Assembly (NCBI GenBank): GCA_050949865.1
Contig: JBMNGN010000001.1
Coordinates: forward strand, 62,001 to 126,000
Reading direction: 5' to 3'
Length of the DNA stretch: 64,000 nucleotides
Source of the DNA: JBMNGN01 sp050949865
Lineage (GTDB): Bacteria > Bacillota > Syntrophomonadia > Syntrophomonadales > Syntrophomonadaceae
Shown here: positions 8,578-17,402 of the stretch, piece by piece
Position numbering within the stretch: the first letter of the stretch is position 1
Layout: the number at the start of each line of letters is the position of its first letter
Position numbers and translations under genes: made by a program
Notes under the pieces: model-generated
What the model saw: only the letters and a program-made list of their open reading frames with translations
Databases searched by the model: none
What the model was told of the DNA's origin: nothing

Positions 8578-9191
8578 TGGAGCGCCTACCTAGATCATAC
8601 TATTTGAATGATACCCTTTATATTGCCAAAGACCTGCTCGGGAAGGTGATTGTGCATAACAGCCCAGAGGGCCTCACGGCAGGGCGAATTGTTGAGGTCG
8701 AAGCGTATATTGGTCCAAATGACAGGGCCTCGCATGCGTATAAAAACCTGCGTTCAAAGCGAACTGCTATCCAGTTTGGTTTAGGCGGTTATGCTTACAT
8801 TTATCAAATCTATGGGATGTATTACTGCTTCAATATAGTCACTCAAATTGAAAATAAACCAGAGGTCGTATTGGTACGAGCCGTTGAACCAACGATTGGG
8901 ATTCCAATGATGATGAAACGAAGACGGTATAGTCAGTCAAATCGTTTGAAAAACCTAACCAATGGCCCCGGCAAGCTGTGCCAGGCCCTTGGAATTGATA
9001 AGCATTTGTATGGTCAAGATCTATGCGGCGATGTTTTATACTTAGCCGATGATGGTTTTTATGCAAGCAATTCTGAAATAACCCAAACCACAAGAATTAA
9101 TATAGATTACGCCGCCGAGGACAAAGACCTTCCATGGCGCTTCTATTTAACTGGAAACCCCTACGTTTCTAAAGTAAGTAAACTACCCTGA
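8577..9191 (+). CDS. 3-methyladenine DNA glycosylase, AAG/MPG family
   Basis: AAG-type glycosylases flip damaged purines (3-methyladenine, hypoxanthine and others) out of DNA and cleave the glycosidic bond. The 204-residue protein has the family core GRIVEVEAY. Glu42, Tyr44 and His53 match human AAG Glu125, Tyr127 and His136. YGMYYCFNI, VLVRAVEP and NGPGKLCQALGI follow, as in active members. The ATG at 8577 overlaps the TGA of the FAD gene (TGATG); a TTG one codon earlier is also in frame. The enzyme looks catalytically intact, unlike the first gene of the unit. Confidence 0.92.
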   Translation: MERLPRSYYLNDTLYIAKDLLGKVIVHNSPEGLTAGRIVEVEAYIGPNDRASHAYKNLRSKRTAIQFGLGGYAYIYQIYGMYYCFNIVTQIENKPEVVLVRAVEPTIGIPMMMKRRRYSQSNRLKNLTNGPGKLCQALGIDKHLYGQDLCGDVLYLADDGFYASNSEITQTTRINIDYAAEDKDLPWRFYLTGNPYVSKVSKLP

Positions 9192-9208
9192 GAAAAGGAG
9201 TGCTGAGT

Positions 9209-10414
9209 TTGATACGCAAGGAATTGTTAGAATATCTTTATCAGGCGGCCTCCATCAAACGTTGGAATGACCATATTACTCCGCCAAATGGCTTTAGCGA
9301 ACTTGACAAACAGGCTCACAAAGTTGTTTTCGCCTACGTTATCGGTAAAATGGAGGAGGATGTCCACCAGAAACCAATCAATTGGCGAGAGTTAATCGAA
9401 GGGGCAATCTTTGAGTTCATTCACAGGGTCAAACTTACTGATATCAAACCACCTATCTTTCACAAATTGATGATAATTAAAGGCCCCGAATTGAACAACT
9501 GGGTTTTTACACAAGTCGAGGGAATGCTGGACGGAATTGGACCAGACCAATATTTATCTAAGCGATTTATATCTTACTTTTCTGATCCTAAACCGTCACT
9601 GGAAAAAAGCATTTTAAGAGCATCACATTACCTGGCAACAAATTGGGAATTTGAAATAATCTATAATTTCAATTCCACCCTATATGGCCTGGAAGAGACA
9701 AAACGAAACATAATTGATGAGATTGAAGAGCATTATCATTTGGCCGGGGTACAAAAAATATCCCTTAGGAAAAAAACCCATTCCTTCTTGGATATGGTTG
9801 GACAACTACGGTTTCAAAAACGCTGGTCTCAGACTCCCCGTATTCCAGAGACTTCAGTTTTGGGACACATGCTTATAGTGGCTATATTAAGCTATTTATT
9901 TTCTATTGAATTACATACCTGTGACAAAAGACTATATAATAACTTCTTCGGCGGTCTATTCCACGACCTTCCCGAAGTACTCACCAGAGACATTATCTCG
10001 CCTATCAAGAGTTCTATTGAGGGACTAGATGATATAATCAAGTCCATTGAGATGACACAGGTCGAAGAAAGACTATTTCCATTACTACCTCAAGCATGGC
10101 ATGCGGAATTAGATTATTTTATAAAGGATGAATTCGCCAGTAAAATAATTATCGATGGCAAACCAGTCCACATTAGGTCAGATGAAATAAACAATAAGTA
10201 CAATGAAGACAAATATAATCCGCTAGATGGAGAAATCATAAAAGCTTGTGATAAACTAGCTGCCTATCTTGAAGCCGCTCTATCCATAAATTACGGTATC
10301 AAGACTACTCAACTGTCAGATGGTTTCAAAGCTTTATACAATGCCAATAAGCACCAAAAGGTAGCAGGAATAAACTTTGGCATGTTATTTGATTATTTCT
10401 GGAGTAATGTCTAG
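9209..10414 (+). CDS. HD-domain phosphohydrolase, YfbR-like
   Basis: The C-terminal half carries an HD metal-binding site: His220 in LGHMLI, His252-Asp253 in LFHDLPEVLTRDI and Asp348 in KACDKLAAYLEA. The HDxxEVLTxD..SPIK pattern closely matches E. coli YfbR, which hydrolyses deoxynucleoside 5'-monophosphates. The N-terminal ~190 residues are an extra domain with RWNDH and LDKQAH motifs. I chose the TTG at 9209 because AAAGGAG is eight bases upstream; a GTG at 9200 overlaps that site. It lies 17 bases after the glycosylase and closes the unit. Deoxynucleotidase activity is an inference from the YfbR similarity. Confidence 0.82.
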   Translation: MIRKELLEYLYQAASIKRWNDHITPPNGFSELDKQAHKVVFAYVIGKMEEDVHQKPINWRELIEGAIFEFIHRVKLTDIKPPIFHKLMIIKGPELNNWVFTQVEGMLDGIGPDQYLSKRFISYFSDPKPSLEKSILRASHYLATNWEFEIIYNFNSTLYGLEETKRNIIDEIEEHYHLAGVQKISLRKKTHSFLDMVGQLRFQKRWSQTPRIPETSVLGHMLIVAILSYLFSIELHTCDKRLYNNFFGGLFHDLPEVLTRDIISPIKSSIEGLDDIIKSIEMTQVEERLFPLLPQAWHAELDYFIKDEFASKIIIDGKPVHIRSDEINNKYNEDKYNPLDGEIIKACDKLAAYLEAALSINYGIKTTQLSDGFKALYNANKHQKVAGINFGMLFDYFWSNV

Positions 10415-10836
10415 CGCAGATGTTTTTTCTTTGAGACCATTAGCTGGAACTCAAGCTGTTTGTATCTAGTAAATAGTTGAGGCTAGACATAAAAGTTAAC
10501 CACCCTCCCTGGCCACAGCTATTAGATATCAGTAAACACCATATACACCTGGGTCAAAAAATACCGGGAACGAGGTACGGTTAAAACGGCAAAAAAGAAT
10601 CTATATAAAGACCATAGCGTCTGTAAAACAGTATAGTACATCCGCGGTCCAGAATAAGAAAAATACTATAACTTAATAATACGAAGCGTTAAATAAACCG
10701 TCACATATAAAATAACCGTCACATATAAAATAATTGAAGCCTGAAAGAGAGTACAATCACGATAAATAAAGTTGGAAAAGTTTAAAAATGAAAAAGTAAG
10801 CATACTTTTTCAACTGGGAATTGGAGGTGTATACAT
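10415..10836. other. AT-rich intergenic region after the four-gene cassette
   Basis: About 420 bases without a supported gene. It separates the cassette from the GH18 gene and contains one 2 x 18 bp tandem repeat. No clear terminator hairpin, tRNA fragment or attachment-site duplicate was seen. Confidence 0.6.
10697..10732. repeat. Perfect tandem repeat, 2 x 18 bp
   Basis: The unit accgtcacatataaaata occurs at 10697-10714 and again at 10715-10732 without mismatch. It lies about 100 bases upstream of the GH18 start and could be a paired protein-binding site or simple slippage. Confidence 0.85.
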
Positions 10837-12102
10837 ATGCATGGTATTTTATCAGCCATATTCCTGGCCTTAATCCTGATTTTTAGTCCGCTTGTAGCCA
10901 GTCCAGCCCAGGCCCAGGAAACCGTTACAGTAACAGCTGACGGTTTGCCTTTAAATCTGGAGGTTTCACCGGTTATTGAAAACGATCGTACCCTGGTGCC
11001 GTTCCGGGCCATAGCCGAAGCCATCAACATAGAAGTAGAATGGGATAATCAAACCCGCACCGTATTCGCCACTGATGGAACCACCGCAATCAGGCTGCAG
11101 ATCGGCAATTATACTGCATACCTCAATGATACTCCTATAAGGCTTGAGGTAGCTCCTACAATAATACGCGACCGTACTCTTATTCCCCTGCGGTTTTTCA
11201 GTGAAGCTTTTAATTGTCAGGTGGAATGGGATAGCCTTACATATGAAGCAAGGATTATTTCTCCTCCCAAAACCATGACGGTTATTGGTTTCTATGCCCT
11301 GGGTGATAGGCAGACCAGCAGCTGGACTAATCTCTTTGGACAGGCTTACCCTAACACTGCCGCCGGCAACACGGATGTAATGTCCGAATTGGCCTTGGGC
11401 TGGTACAGCATTGATAAGAATGGCAACCTTTTGGATAAAAGCAGCACTGGATGGCAACGGCCGGCAGGCTGGGAGACAGTATTAACCAGTGCTGATGAAT
11501 ACAACATGTTATGCGAGATGGTCATCCATGTCACTGACAGCGACGGCACCATTTCATCCCTATTGAATGATCCGGCCGCTATTTCCCGGGCAGTTAAAGC
11601 TATTGCTAAGGAAGCGGTAAAATACAAGGGTGTTAACTTGGACTTTGAAGGTTTGGGATTCACTGATGAAGGAGAAAGGCTCCAGGAGGTTCGGCATAGT
11701 TTTACCCGTTTTGTAGATATGCTCAGCCGGGAACTGGAGAATAGCAATACCGGACTTACCCTTACCCTGCACGCTCCCAACAGCGCTTATCCCGGCTATG
11801 ATTACCAGGCCCTGGGGCAGATCGCTGATCGCATAATTATCATGGCCTATGATTACGGCCCCAAACCCGAACCTTTAAATAGGGTAGTACAGGCGGTTGA
11901 AAAGGCCTGCGAATCAGTGCCTTCCAGTAAACTTATTCTGGGAATTTCCGCCCCCAGTGAAAATGCGTCTAGTATCGCATCCAAAGTGGGAGTTGCCAAG
12001 CGCTATAATCTGAAGGGGGTAGCTTTATGGAGATTAGGTTTAATAGATGATGATATGTGGCAGAGTTTGAGGGAAAGCTTAATAGCGGATAAAGATCTCT
12101 AG
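10837..12102 (+). CDS. Secreted GH18-family glycosidase with copper-amine-oxidase-like N-terminal repeats
   Basis: An exported protein of 421 residues. A signal peptide (about residues 1-26, ending SPAQAQ) is followed by two short repeats of the stalk type (RTLVPFRAIAEA near 48 and RTLIPLRFFSEA near 110), which usually tether enzymes to the cell surface. From residue ~145 the sequence is a GH18 barrel like spore cortex/YaaH-type glycosidases. The active-site strand KGVNLDFEGLG keeps the final Asp and the catalytic Glu. The strand IIIMAYDYGP is also typical. The start has GGAGGTG eight bases upstream. A role in peptidoglycan or spore-wall turnover is likely but not proven. Confidence 0.85.
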   Translation: MHGILSAIFLALILIFSPLVASPAQAQETVTVTADGLPLNLEVSPVIENDRTLVPFRAIAEAINIEVEWDNQTRTVFATDGTTAIRLQIGNYTAYLNDTPIRLEVAPTIIRDRTLIPLRFFSEAFNCQVEWDSLTYEARIISPPKTMTVIGFYALGDRQTSSWTNLFGQAYPNTAAGNTDVMSELALGWYSIDKNGNLLDKSSTGWQRPAGWETVLTSADEYNMLCEMVIHVTDSDGTISSLLNDPAAISRAVKAIAKEAVKYKGVNLDFEGLGFTDEGERLQEVRHSFTRFVDMLSRELENSNTGLTLTLHAPNSAYPGYDYQALGQIADRIIIMAYDYGPKPEPLNRVVQAVEKACESVPSSKLILGISAPSENASSIASKVGVAKRYNLKGVALWRLGLIDDDMWQSLRESLIADKDL

Positions 12103-12161
12103 AATTCTAAGGATACCGTTTAGGTCTTGAAAAGTTTCTATTCCAGAGAAGCCCAGAAATA

Positions 12162-12187
12162 GACCCGGCACTGGATTGTGCCGGGTC
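12162..12187. terminator. Hairpin between convergent genes
   Basis: GACCCGGCAC (12162-12171) and GTGCCGGGTC (12178-12187) form a perfect 10-bp stem with a six-base loop, between the stops of two convergent genes. Neither side has a good U-tract, so termination efficiency is uncertain. Confidence 0.55.
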
Positions 12188-12228
12188 CAACTGATCAAAT
12201 TATACCAAAAGGTTCCGATAATGCCTTC

Positions 12229-14391
12229 CTAACGTTGGCCCTGGTTATATAGCCGAGTAATAATCATGGCAGCCTCTCCGCGGCTGATCAGATGGTCAGG
12301 GTTAAAATACTGCCCATCTCCTTTAATAATCCCTAAACCCCAGCACAAGGTGGCATATCCTTCGATATCTGGGCTGATCTTGTCCTGGTAAGGATAACGG
12401 TAAATCCCTGGAACTTGGGCCAAGTACTCCAAGCCCAGATAGCGAATAGCTACCTTTGTAAGCAGTTCACGGCTTATCGGGTCACCCTTGCCTACAGATT
12501 CCTCCAGCCATCCCAGGTTGGCAGCCTGCATTAGAACTTCCTCATCACTGTACTCCTGAACATTATAAAGGCCATTGCGAACCCCGATCAAGGTACGGAA
12601 CAGGCTGGCAGCGGCAATGTTTTCTCCAGGGTGAAAAGCATTCCCGTATTCCCCCATAAACCCGGCTTTTCCCAGCAAGCTGATCTCTTTTTCGGCAAAA
12701 TGCCCGCTGATATCGTTAAATACATAAGCCCGGGGTTGTTTGGCTAAAGGCTGTCCCTGCCAATCCAGGGGCTCACCGCTAAAGGCATCTAAAATGCCCG
12801 AAACTACTCTTCCTTCTGGATCTTTAGGTTTGTAAACCAGTTTATAACTGGCGGTTGTCTCCCCATCCGTTACCGGAGTATAAACCAGGGTGAGAGGAGT
12901 ATTATTTAAAAAAGATTGTTCAGCAGCAGCCATGTCCATAATTTTATCGGGCTTGGTGAATTCTTTATTTGTCCAGTTCATGCTGAACGAAATAATCTGA
13001 CGGGTCTTGCGATCAACACTGACACTAAAACCGTTGTTGGGGCACTTAATTCCATTTACCAGGCGGGTCCACTGCAAACTCCAGACCGGACCATCATAAG
13101 CTGCCAGCAGAACAGGATCTGGTTCATCAAGCTCAAAGCTCACCTGATTAAAACGTTCCGGCTGGATTTGCTTTAAGAAGTTCTCTGCAATCTGGCGGGC
13201 AGTTTCCCTGGTCATGGAGTATTTTTCCTGTTCCTTGCGGGGATAACTCAGATTAAAGCTCAAGACCTCTCCAGTCACAGCATTGACCCGGGCCGATAAA
13301 TAAGAGTATTCATCGCCCTTAATTGCACTTGATGACCATTGCAGGTTCCAGACGCGCAGATTCTGATCCTGCCAGTCCTTTTGCAGGTTAGCGGAGCGCA
13401 ATTCTGATGACTGGGGGGGTTTAACCCATTTCTGTACCGCTGCAATTGCTTCTTCCTGAGTGAGTAAATTGGCCGCCTGGCCAACTTCCCTCTCCTCTTC
13501 GGGTGTCAATTGGATTGCGCCTACATTAGCAGGGGCTGCCCCACCTGCCATATCTGCAGCGCTTTTCATCAGCCGGTAACCGGCCTCATATTTCCAGGGT
13601 TGGCCTGATACGGCATCGATTACTCCACCGGATTCATGGGTCATACGATAAACCAGGGCTACCGGCGAACCCTTCCCCTTTTCTGCCAGTGGACGCACTC
13701 CGGTATTCAACAGGTACTGCAGATCCAGCATTTTAGCATCCTTAAAAGCCTTTTCTGCCGCCTCCTGGTTAATTACCCCCTCCGGATTTGGGAGGCTGAG
13801 TTTGTTCCAATTCAGGACATACCTGTATACTTTCCCATCGATTAGACTCACCTCTACTGTAGCCCCGTCTCCCTCTACCGGAATCTGGTTTTCCCAGCGC
13901 TGATAACGTACTAAATAAGTAGTAGGCTCATATCTGCTCAGACTGATTAGCTGGCTATCCGGCACCTCTTTTAAAAATTCTACCCGGTCAGGGATTAAAT
14001 CTTCTAAAAACTGGTTGGCTATTTCCCGGGCCTGGGTAGGGCTCAGGGCAAAAGCTTTCCCCTGGAGCCTGGTTTCCGGCTTGTAGGATGACATATATAC
14101 AATTTCACCGGTTTCGGCATCCACCCTAACACCAAAGGTTCCCCCGCTGCCCTTGGGTTGTGGAGCATCATTCCAGGTCAGATTCCATACCTGTTTGCCG
14201 TCATAATTGCGAAAACCTGAGGTAAATTCTGTAAAATTATCAGGTACTTCTAATTTGGTTTTAGCGATTTGGATAGCCTGTTCCAGTGATACAGCCGGGC
14301 TGTCTTCAGCCATTACTGTAAACGGGCATAGGCTAACCATAAATACTGCAATAACCACCCCAATCAACCACTTGGTATGCAACTTAACCAT
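12229..14391 (-). CDS. Secreted YcdB/YcdC-repeat protein with C-terminal SLH domains
   Basis: An exported protein of 720 residues. After a signal peptide (ending about VMAED) come several PepSY-like or YcdB/YcdC repeats. The recurring patterns are ARxIAxxFL, VWNLxW and VNAxTGEVxSF or close variants. The last ~170 residues carry surface-layer-homology repeats, including FNDISGHFAEKEI and a final ISRGEAAMIITRLY, so the protein is probably held on the cell wall. I start it at the ATG at 14391, after AAAGGAG; an in-frame ATG at 14418 lacks a ribosome binding site. Its function is unknown; PepSY-type modules are often linked to protease inhibition or cell-wall processes. Confidence 0.82.
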   Translation of the reverse strand: MVKLHTKWLIGVVIAVFMVSLCPFTVMAEDSPAVSLEQAIQIAKTKLEVPDNFTEFTSGFRNYDGKQVWNLTWNDAPQPKGSGGTFGVRVDAETGEIVYMSSYKPETRLQGKAFALSPTQAREIANQFLEDLIPDRVEFLKEVPDSQLISLSRYEPTTYLVRYQRWENQIPVEGDGATVEVSLIDGKVYRYVLNWNKLSLPNPEGVINQEAAEKAFKDAKMLDLQYLLNTGVRPLAEKGKGSPVALVYRMTHESGGVIDAVSGQPWKYEAGYRLMKSAADMAGGAAPANVGAIQLTPEEEREVGQAANLLTQEEAIAAVQKWVKPPQSSELRSANLQKDWQDQNLRVWNLQWSSSAIKGDEYSYLSARVNAVTGEVLSFNLSYPRKEQEKYSMTRETARQIAENFLKQIQPERFNQVSFELDEPDPVLLAAYDGPVWSLQWTRLVNGIKCPNNGFSVSVDRKTRQIISFSMNWTNKEFTKPDKIMDMAAAEQSFLNNTPLTLVYTPVTDGETTASYKLVYKPKDPEGRVVSGILDAFSGEPLDWQGQPLAKQPRAYVFNDISGHFAEKEISLLGKAGFMGEYGNAFHPGENIAAASLFRTLIGVRNGLYNVQEYSDEEVLMQAANLGWLEESVGKGDPISRELLTKVAIRYLGLEYLAQVPGIYRYPYQDKISPDIEGYATLCWGLGIIKGDGQYFNPDHLISRGEAAMIITRLYNQGQR

Positions 14392-14754
14392 TATTATCCT
14401 TCTCCTTTCGTTTTCCATGAGCTAGAGATACCGTCATCTTATTACCCGGAAGCCAGAAATTTACCTTCCCTTCGAATAAAGAATACGCCAAAAATGCCTG
14501 TAGCTGACATTCAGACCAGAACTTTCTATGGAATAGGTGTAATTAACCAGGTGCTGCAGAACCATTCAGTTGCTTATTCTGACCGCCTTTGGCGGATTAA
14601 AGCAAAGGCAGAGCCCCATAGGGATTCAGCCTTAACCTTCTCTGTCCTTTAAATCTTCCAAAGACACGGGAAACTTGAAATAAAACCATAAATGAGATAG
14701 ACATGATTCCAGGCTTTTGGGGCTTTTAGTGGGATAATTCCTTTTAAGGTGTTA
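14392..14754. other. Intergenic region with no supported gene
   Basis: About 360 bases between the Ca2+-ATPase stop and the YcdB/SLH start, both on the minus strand. I see no recognisable protein, a single weak short hairpin (CCGCC...GGCGG near 14591) and no clear promoter. Confidence 0.5.
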
Positions 14755-17367
14755 TTATTGCTGAGGTTTAATCAGCCCGGCCGATTTGGCAAGCTCTAAC
14801 ACTGGAACAGGAACCAGAGCTAAAACCAGGGTGACTAAATATAGTTCAGGTGATAATGAAACTAATCCAAAAGCGGTAGCTACAGGAGATACAAAGATTA
14901 TAAAGGCCATTAAAACCAAAGAAACCAGTGTGGCTCTATTAAGGTATTTGTTTGTAAACAGGCCGATTTTAAACAAGGAGAGGTCAGAACGCATATTAAA
15001 ACAATGAGTGATCTGTGATACTGCCAGTACTATAAAAGCCGCAGTACGTCCGGCCATAACATCACTCGTATGGTTCCAAGCAATTACAAAACCGGTCAAA
15101 GTCAGCACAGCAAACATCACACCCAGCAATATAATCCTTAGCCCATACCCGTTGGCAAAAATGCCCTCCTCTTTAGGTTTGGGACTGCGTTTCATAATAT
15201 TGTTATCGACTGGTTCCATGCCCAGGGCAATGGCCGGCAAGCTATCGGTAATCAGATTGATCCACAGCAGCTGAACAGCCAGCAAAGGAGAGGATTTCCA
15301 TATCAGCATAGCAACGAATACAGTAAGCACCTCGCCGATATTAGTTCCTAGCAAGAATCCTACCGTTTTCTTAATATTATCGTAAATTCCCCGGCCTTCC
15401 CGCACCGCATCTACGATAGTGGCAAAATTATCGTCCGTAAGTATCATGTCTGAAGCACCTTTGGCCACATCTGTCCCCGTGATACCCATTGCACAGCCTA
15501 TGTCCGCGGATTTTAAGGCCGGGGCATCATTGACCCCGTCACCGGTCATAGACACTACTGCTCCATGCCTCCGCCAGGCTTGGACTATGCGAATTTTATC
15601 CTCCGGGGATACCCGTGCATATACAGAAATTATTTCAACTTGTCTATTTAGCTCATCATCAGTTAGGGCTATCAGTTCATTACCTGTAACAGCGCGGTCC
15701 CCATCCCGCATAATACCTAAATCTTTGGCAATAGCCGAAGCAGTTATTACATGATCACCAGTTATCATTACCGGCTTGATTCCAGCTTCCCGGCATACAG
15801 CAACTGCCTCACGGGCTTCGGGACGTGGTGGATCAATCATACCCACTAATCCTGCAAAAGTCAGTCCGTATTCCAATTCCTCACTGGTAGGCTTGGTTGG
15901 AACATTCTCTATTTCTTTGAAACCTACTGCCAGGACGCGCAAAGCCTGGCTGCTCATCTCATCAGCATATTTACGGGCAGCCTCCAAATCCCCCGCAGTG
16001 CAGCGGCCAGATAAAACATCAAAGGCCCCTTTAACGATTACCATATTTTTTCCATCAATGTTATTAATAGTACTCATTATTTTTCGATTGGAATCGAAAG
16101 GTAACTCGGCCAGCCTAGGATATGAGCGCTCCAGTTCTTCTTTGGGCATCCCGTTTTTGTAAGCAGCAAGAACAATTGCAGTTTCTGTCGGATCACCAAT
16201 GTGGTGTTCCTGACCGTTTTCAAACACCACATTACCGTCTGTGCAAAGGGTAGCATATCGCAGCAGATTTTTTACGGCCGCAGAATTGTGGTCACTAATG
16301 TCTTCTAACCTTGATGTTGAAGCATCATAAGCTTTCATCAGGGTCATCCGGTTTTGAGTAAGGGTTCCGGTTTTATCAGAACATATTACTGAAGCACTGC
16401 CTAAAGTCTCTACGGCTGGCAGTTTCCGGATGATGGCATTTTTTCTGGCCATACGCTGAACCCCTATGGCCAGAACAATGGTCACAATAGCAGGGAGGCC
16501 TTCGGGAATGGCTGAAACGGCTAAGGCTACGGCAATCATAAAAATCTCCAAAACCTTCATTCCATAAAACAAACCTATAATAAAAATAAGGGCACATATA
16601 CTTAAAGCCAGGAAACCAATATATTTACCCAATTCAGCCAGTTTTTGCTGTAAAGGAGTCTGAATATCGCCTTCCCTCTCTAATAAATTGGCGATTTTGC
16701 CCATCTCGGTGTGCATCCCGGTAGTAGTAACTACTGCAGTGGCATTGCCATAGGTTATGCTGCATCCGGCATAAATCATGTTTAAACGATCCCCTAAAGG
16801 GGCATCGGCGGCCACTTTGGGGGTAGCTTCCTTTTCGCTGGGGACAGATTCCCCGGTCAGGGCAGATTCCTCCGATTTCAAACTGGCAGAGCGGATAATT
16901 CGCGCATCAGCAGGCACCAAATCCCCTGCTTCCAGGTAGATAATGTCTCCAGGCACCAGTTGGGTGGCTGGGATTATCGCTTCGCTGCCATCACGCACTA
17001 CCTTGGCATGAGGAGCCGACAGGTTTTTTAGAGCCTCCAGGGATTTTTCCGCCTTGCCCTCTTGAACTACACCTATAATGGCATTTAGGATTACGATTAA
17101 TAATATGAGCATCGGTTCAAAAAACCCTTCTCCCTCGAACCATGCCACACCAAGGGAAATAACCGCAGCGATCAACAAGATAATTATCATAACGTCTTTA
17201 AACTGTTCTAGAAACCGCGCCCAAGTCGTTTTTCCCTTTTTCTCCGCCAGCTTATTTAGCCCATACTCTACTAAACGTTTAGAAGCTTCATCACTAGTAA
17301 GACCAGTATCAGCATTAGTCTGCAATTGGGCCAGGACCTTATGATATTCCATACTGTGAGGTATCAA
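14755..17367 (-). CDS. Calcium-transporting P-type ATPase (P2A)
   Basis: The protein of 870 residues has an N-terminal cation-ATPase domain. The actuator motif TGES is followed by the M4 motif AIPEGLPAIV. The phosphorylation site is DKTGTLT and the hinge is TGDGVNDAPAL. In M6, WINLITDSLPAIALG has the Asn/Thr/Asp ligands of SERCA-type pumps, so Ca2+ is the likely substrate, exported from the cytoplasm. The start is TTG with GAGG nine bases upstream; an ATG five codons in lacks a binding site. A radical SAM gene ends 35 bases upstream on the same strand and may be cotranscribed. Confidence 0.9.
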   Translation of the reverse strand: MIPHSMEYHKVLAQLQTNADTGLTSDEASKRLVEYGLNKLAEKKGKTTWARFLEQFKDVMIIILLIAAVISLGVAWFEGEGFFEPMLILLIVILNAIIGVVQEGKAEKSLEALKNLSAPHAKVVRDGSEAIIPATQLVPGDIIYLEAGDLVPADARIIRSASLKSEESALTGESVPSEKEATPKVAADAPLGDRLNMIYAGCSITYGNATAVVTTTGMHTEMGKIANLLEREGDIQTPLQQKLAELGKYIGFLALSICALIFIIGLFYGMKVLEIFMIAVALAVSAIPEGLPAIVTIVLAIGVQRMARKNAIIRKLPAVETLGSASVICSDKTGTLTQNRMTLMKAYDASTSRLEDISDHNSAAVKNLLRYATLCTDGNVVFENGQEHHIGDPTETAIVLAAYKNGMPKEELERSYPRLAELPFDSNRKIMSTINNIDGKNMVIVKGAFDVLSGRCTAGDLEAARKYADEMSSQALRVLAVGFKEIENVPTKPTSEELEYGLTFAGLVGMIDPPRPEAREAVAVCREAGIKPVMITGDHVITASAIAKDLGIMRDGDRAVTGNELIALTDDELNRQVEIISVYARVSPEDKIRIVQAWRRHGAVVSMTGDGVNDAPALKSADIGCAMGITGTDVAKGASDMILTDDNFATIVDAVREGRGIYDNIKKTVGFLLGTNIGEVLTVFVAMLIWKSSPLLAVQLLWINLITDSLPAIALGMEPVDNNIMKRSPKPKEEGIFANGYGLRIILLGVMFAVLTLTGFVIAWNHTSDVMAGRTAAFIVLAVSQITHCFNMRSDLSLFKIGLFTNKYLNRATLVSLVLMAFIIFVSPVATAFGLVSLSPELYLVTLVLALVPVPVLELAKSAGLIKPQQ

Positions 17368-17402
17368 TCGTCAATTCCTCAATTCTATAATGTTTTACAG
17401 CT

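Noticed and set aside
4050..10836. tRNA-Trp as the integration site of the four-gene cassette
   Set aside because: I looked for a copy of the tRNA 3' end in 10.4-10.8 kb and saw none. No integrase is present and RtcB lies between.
10966..11780. Long minus-strand frames opposite the GH18 gene
   Set aside because: They are composition shadows of a strong coding frame on the other strand, with no ribosome binding sites.
14377..14652. 91-codon plus-strand frame upstream of the YcdB/SLH gene
   Set aside because: It overlaps the SLH gene start on the other strand and resembles nothing I know.
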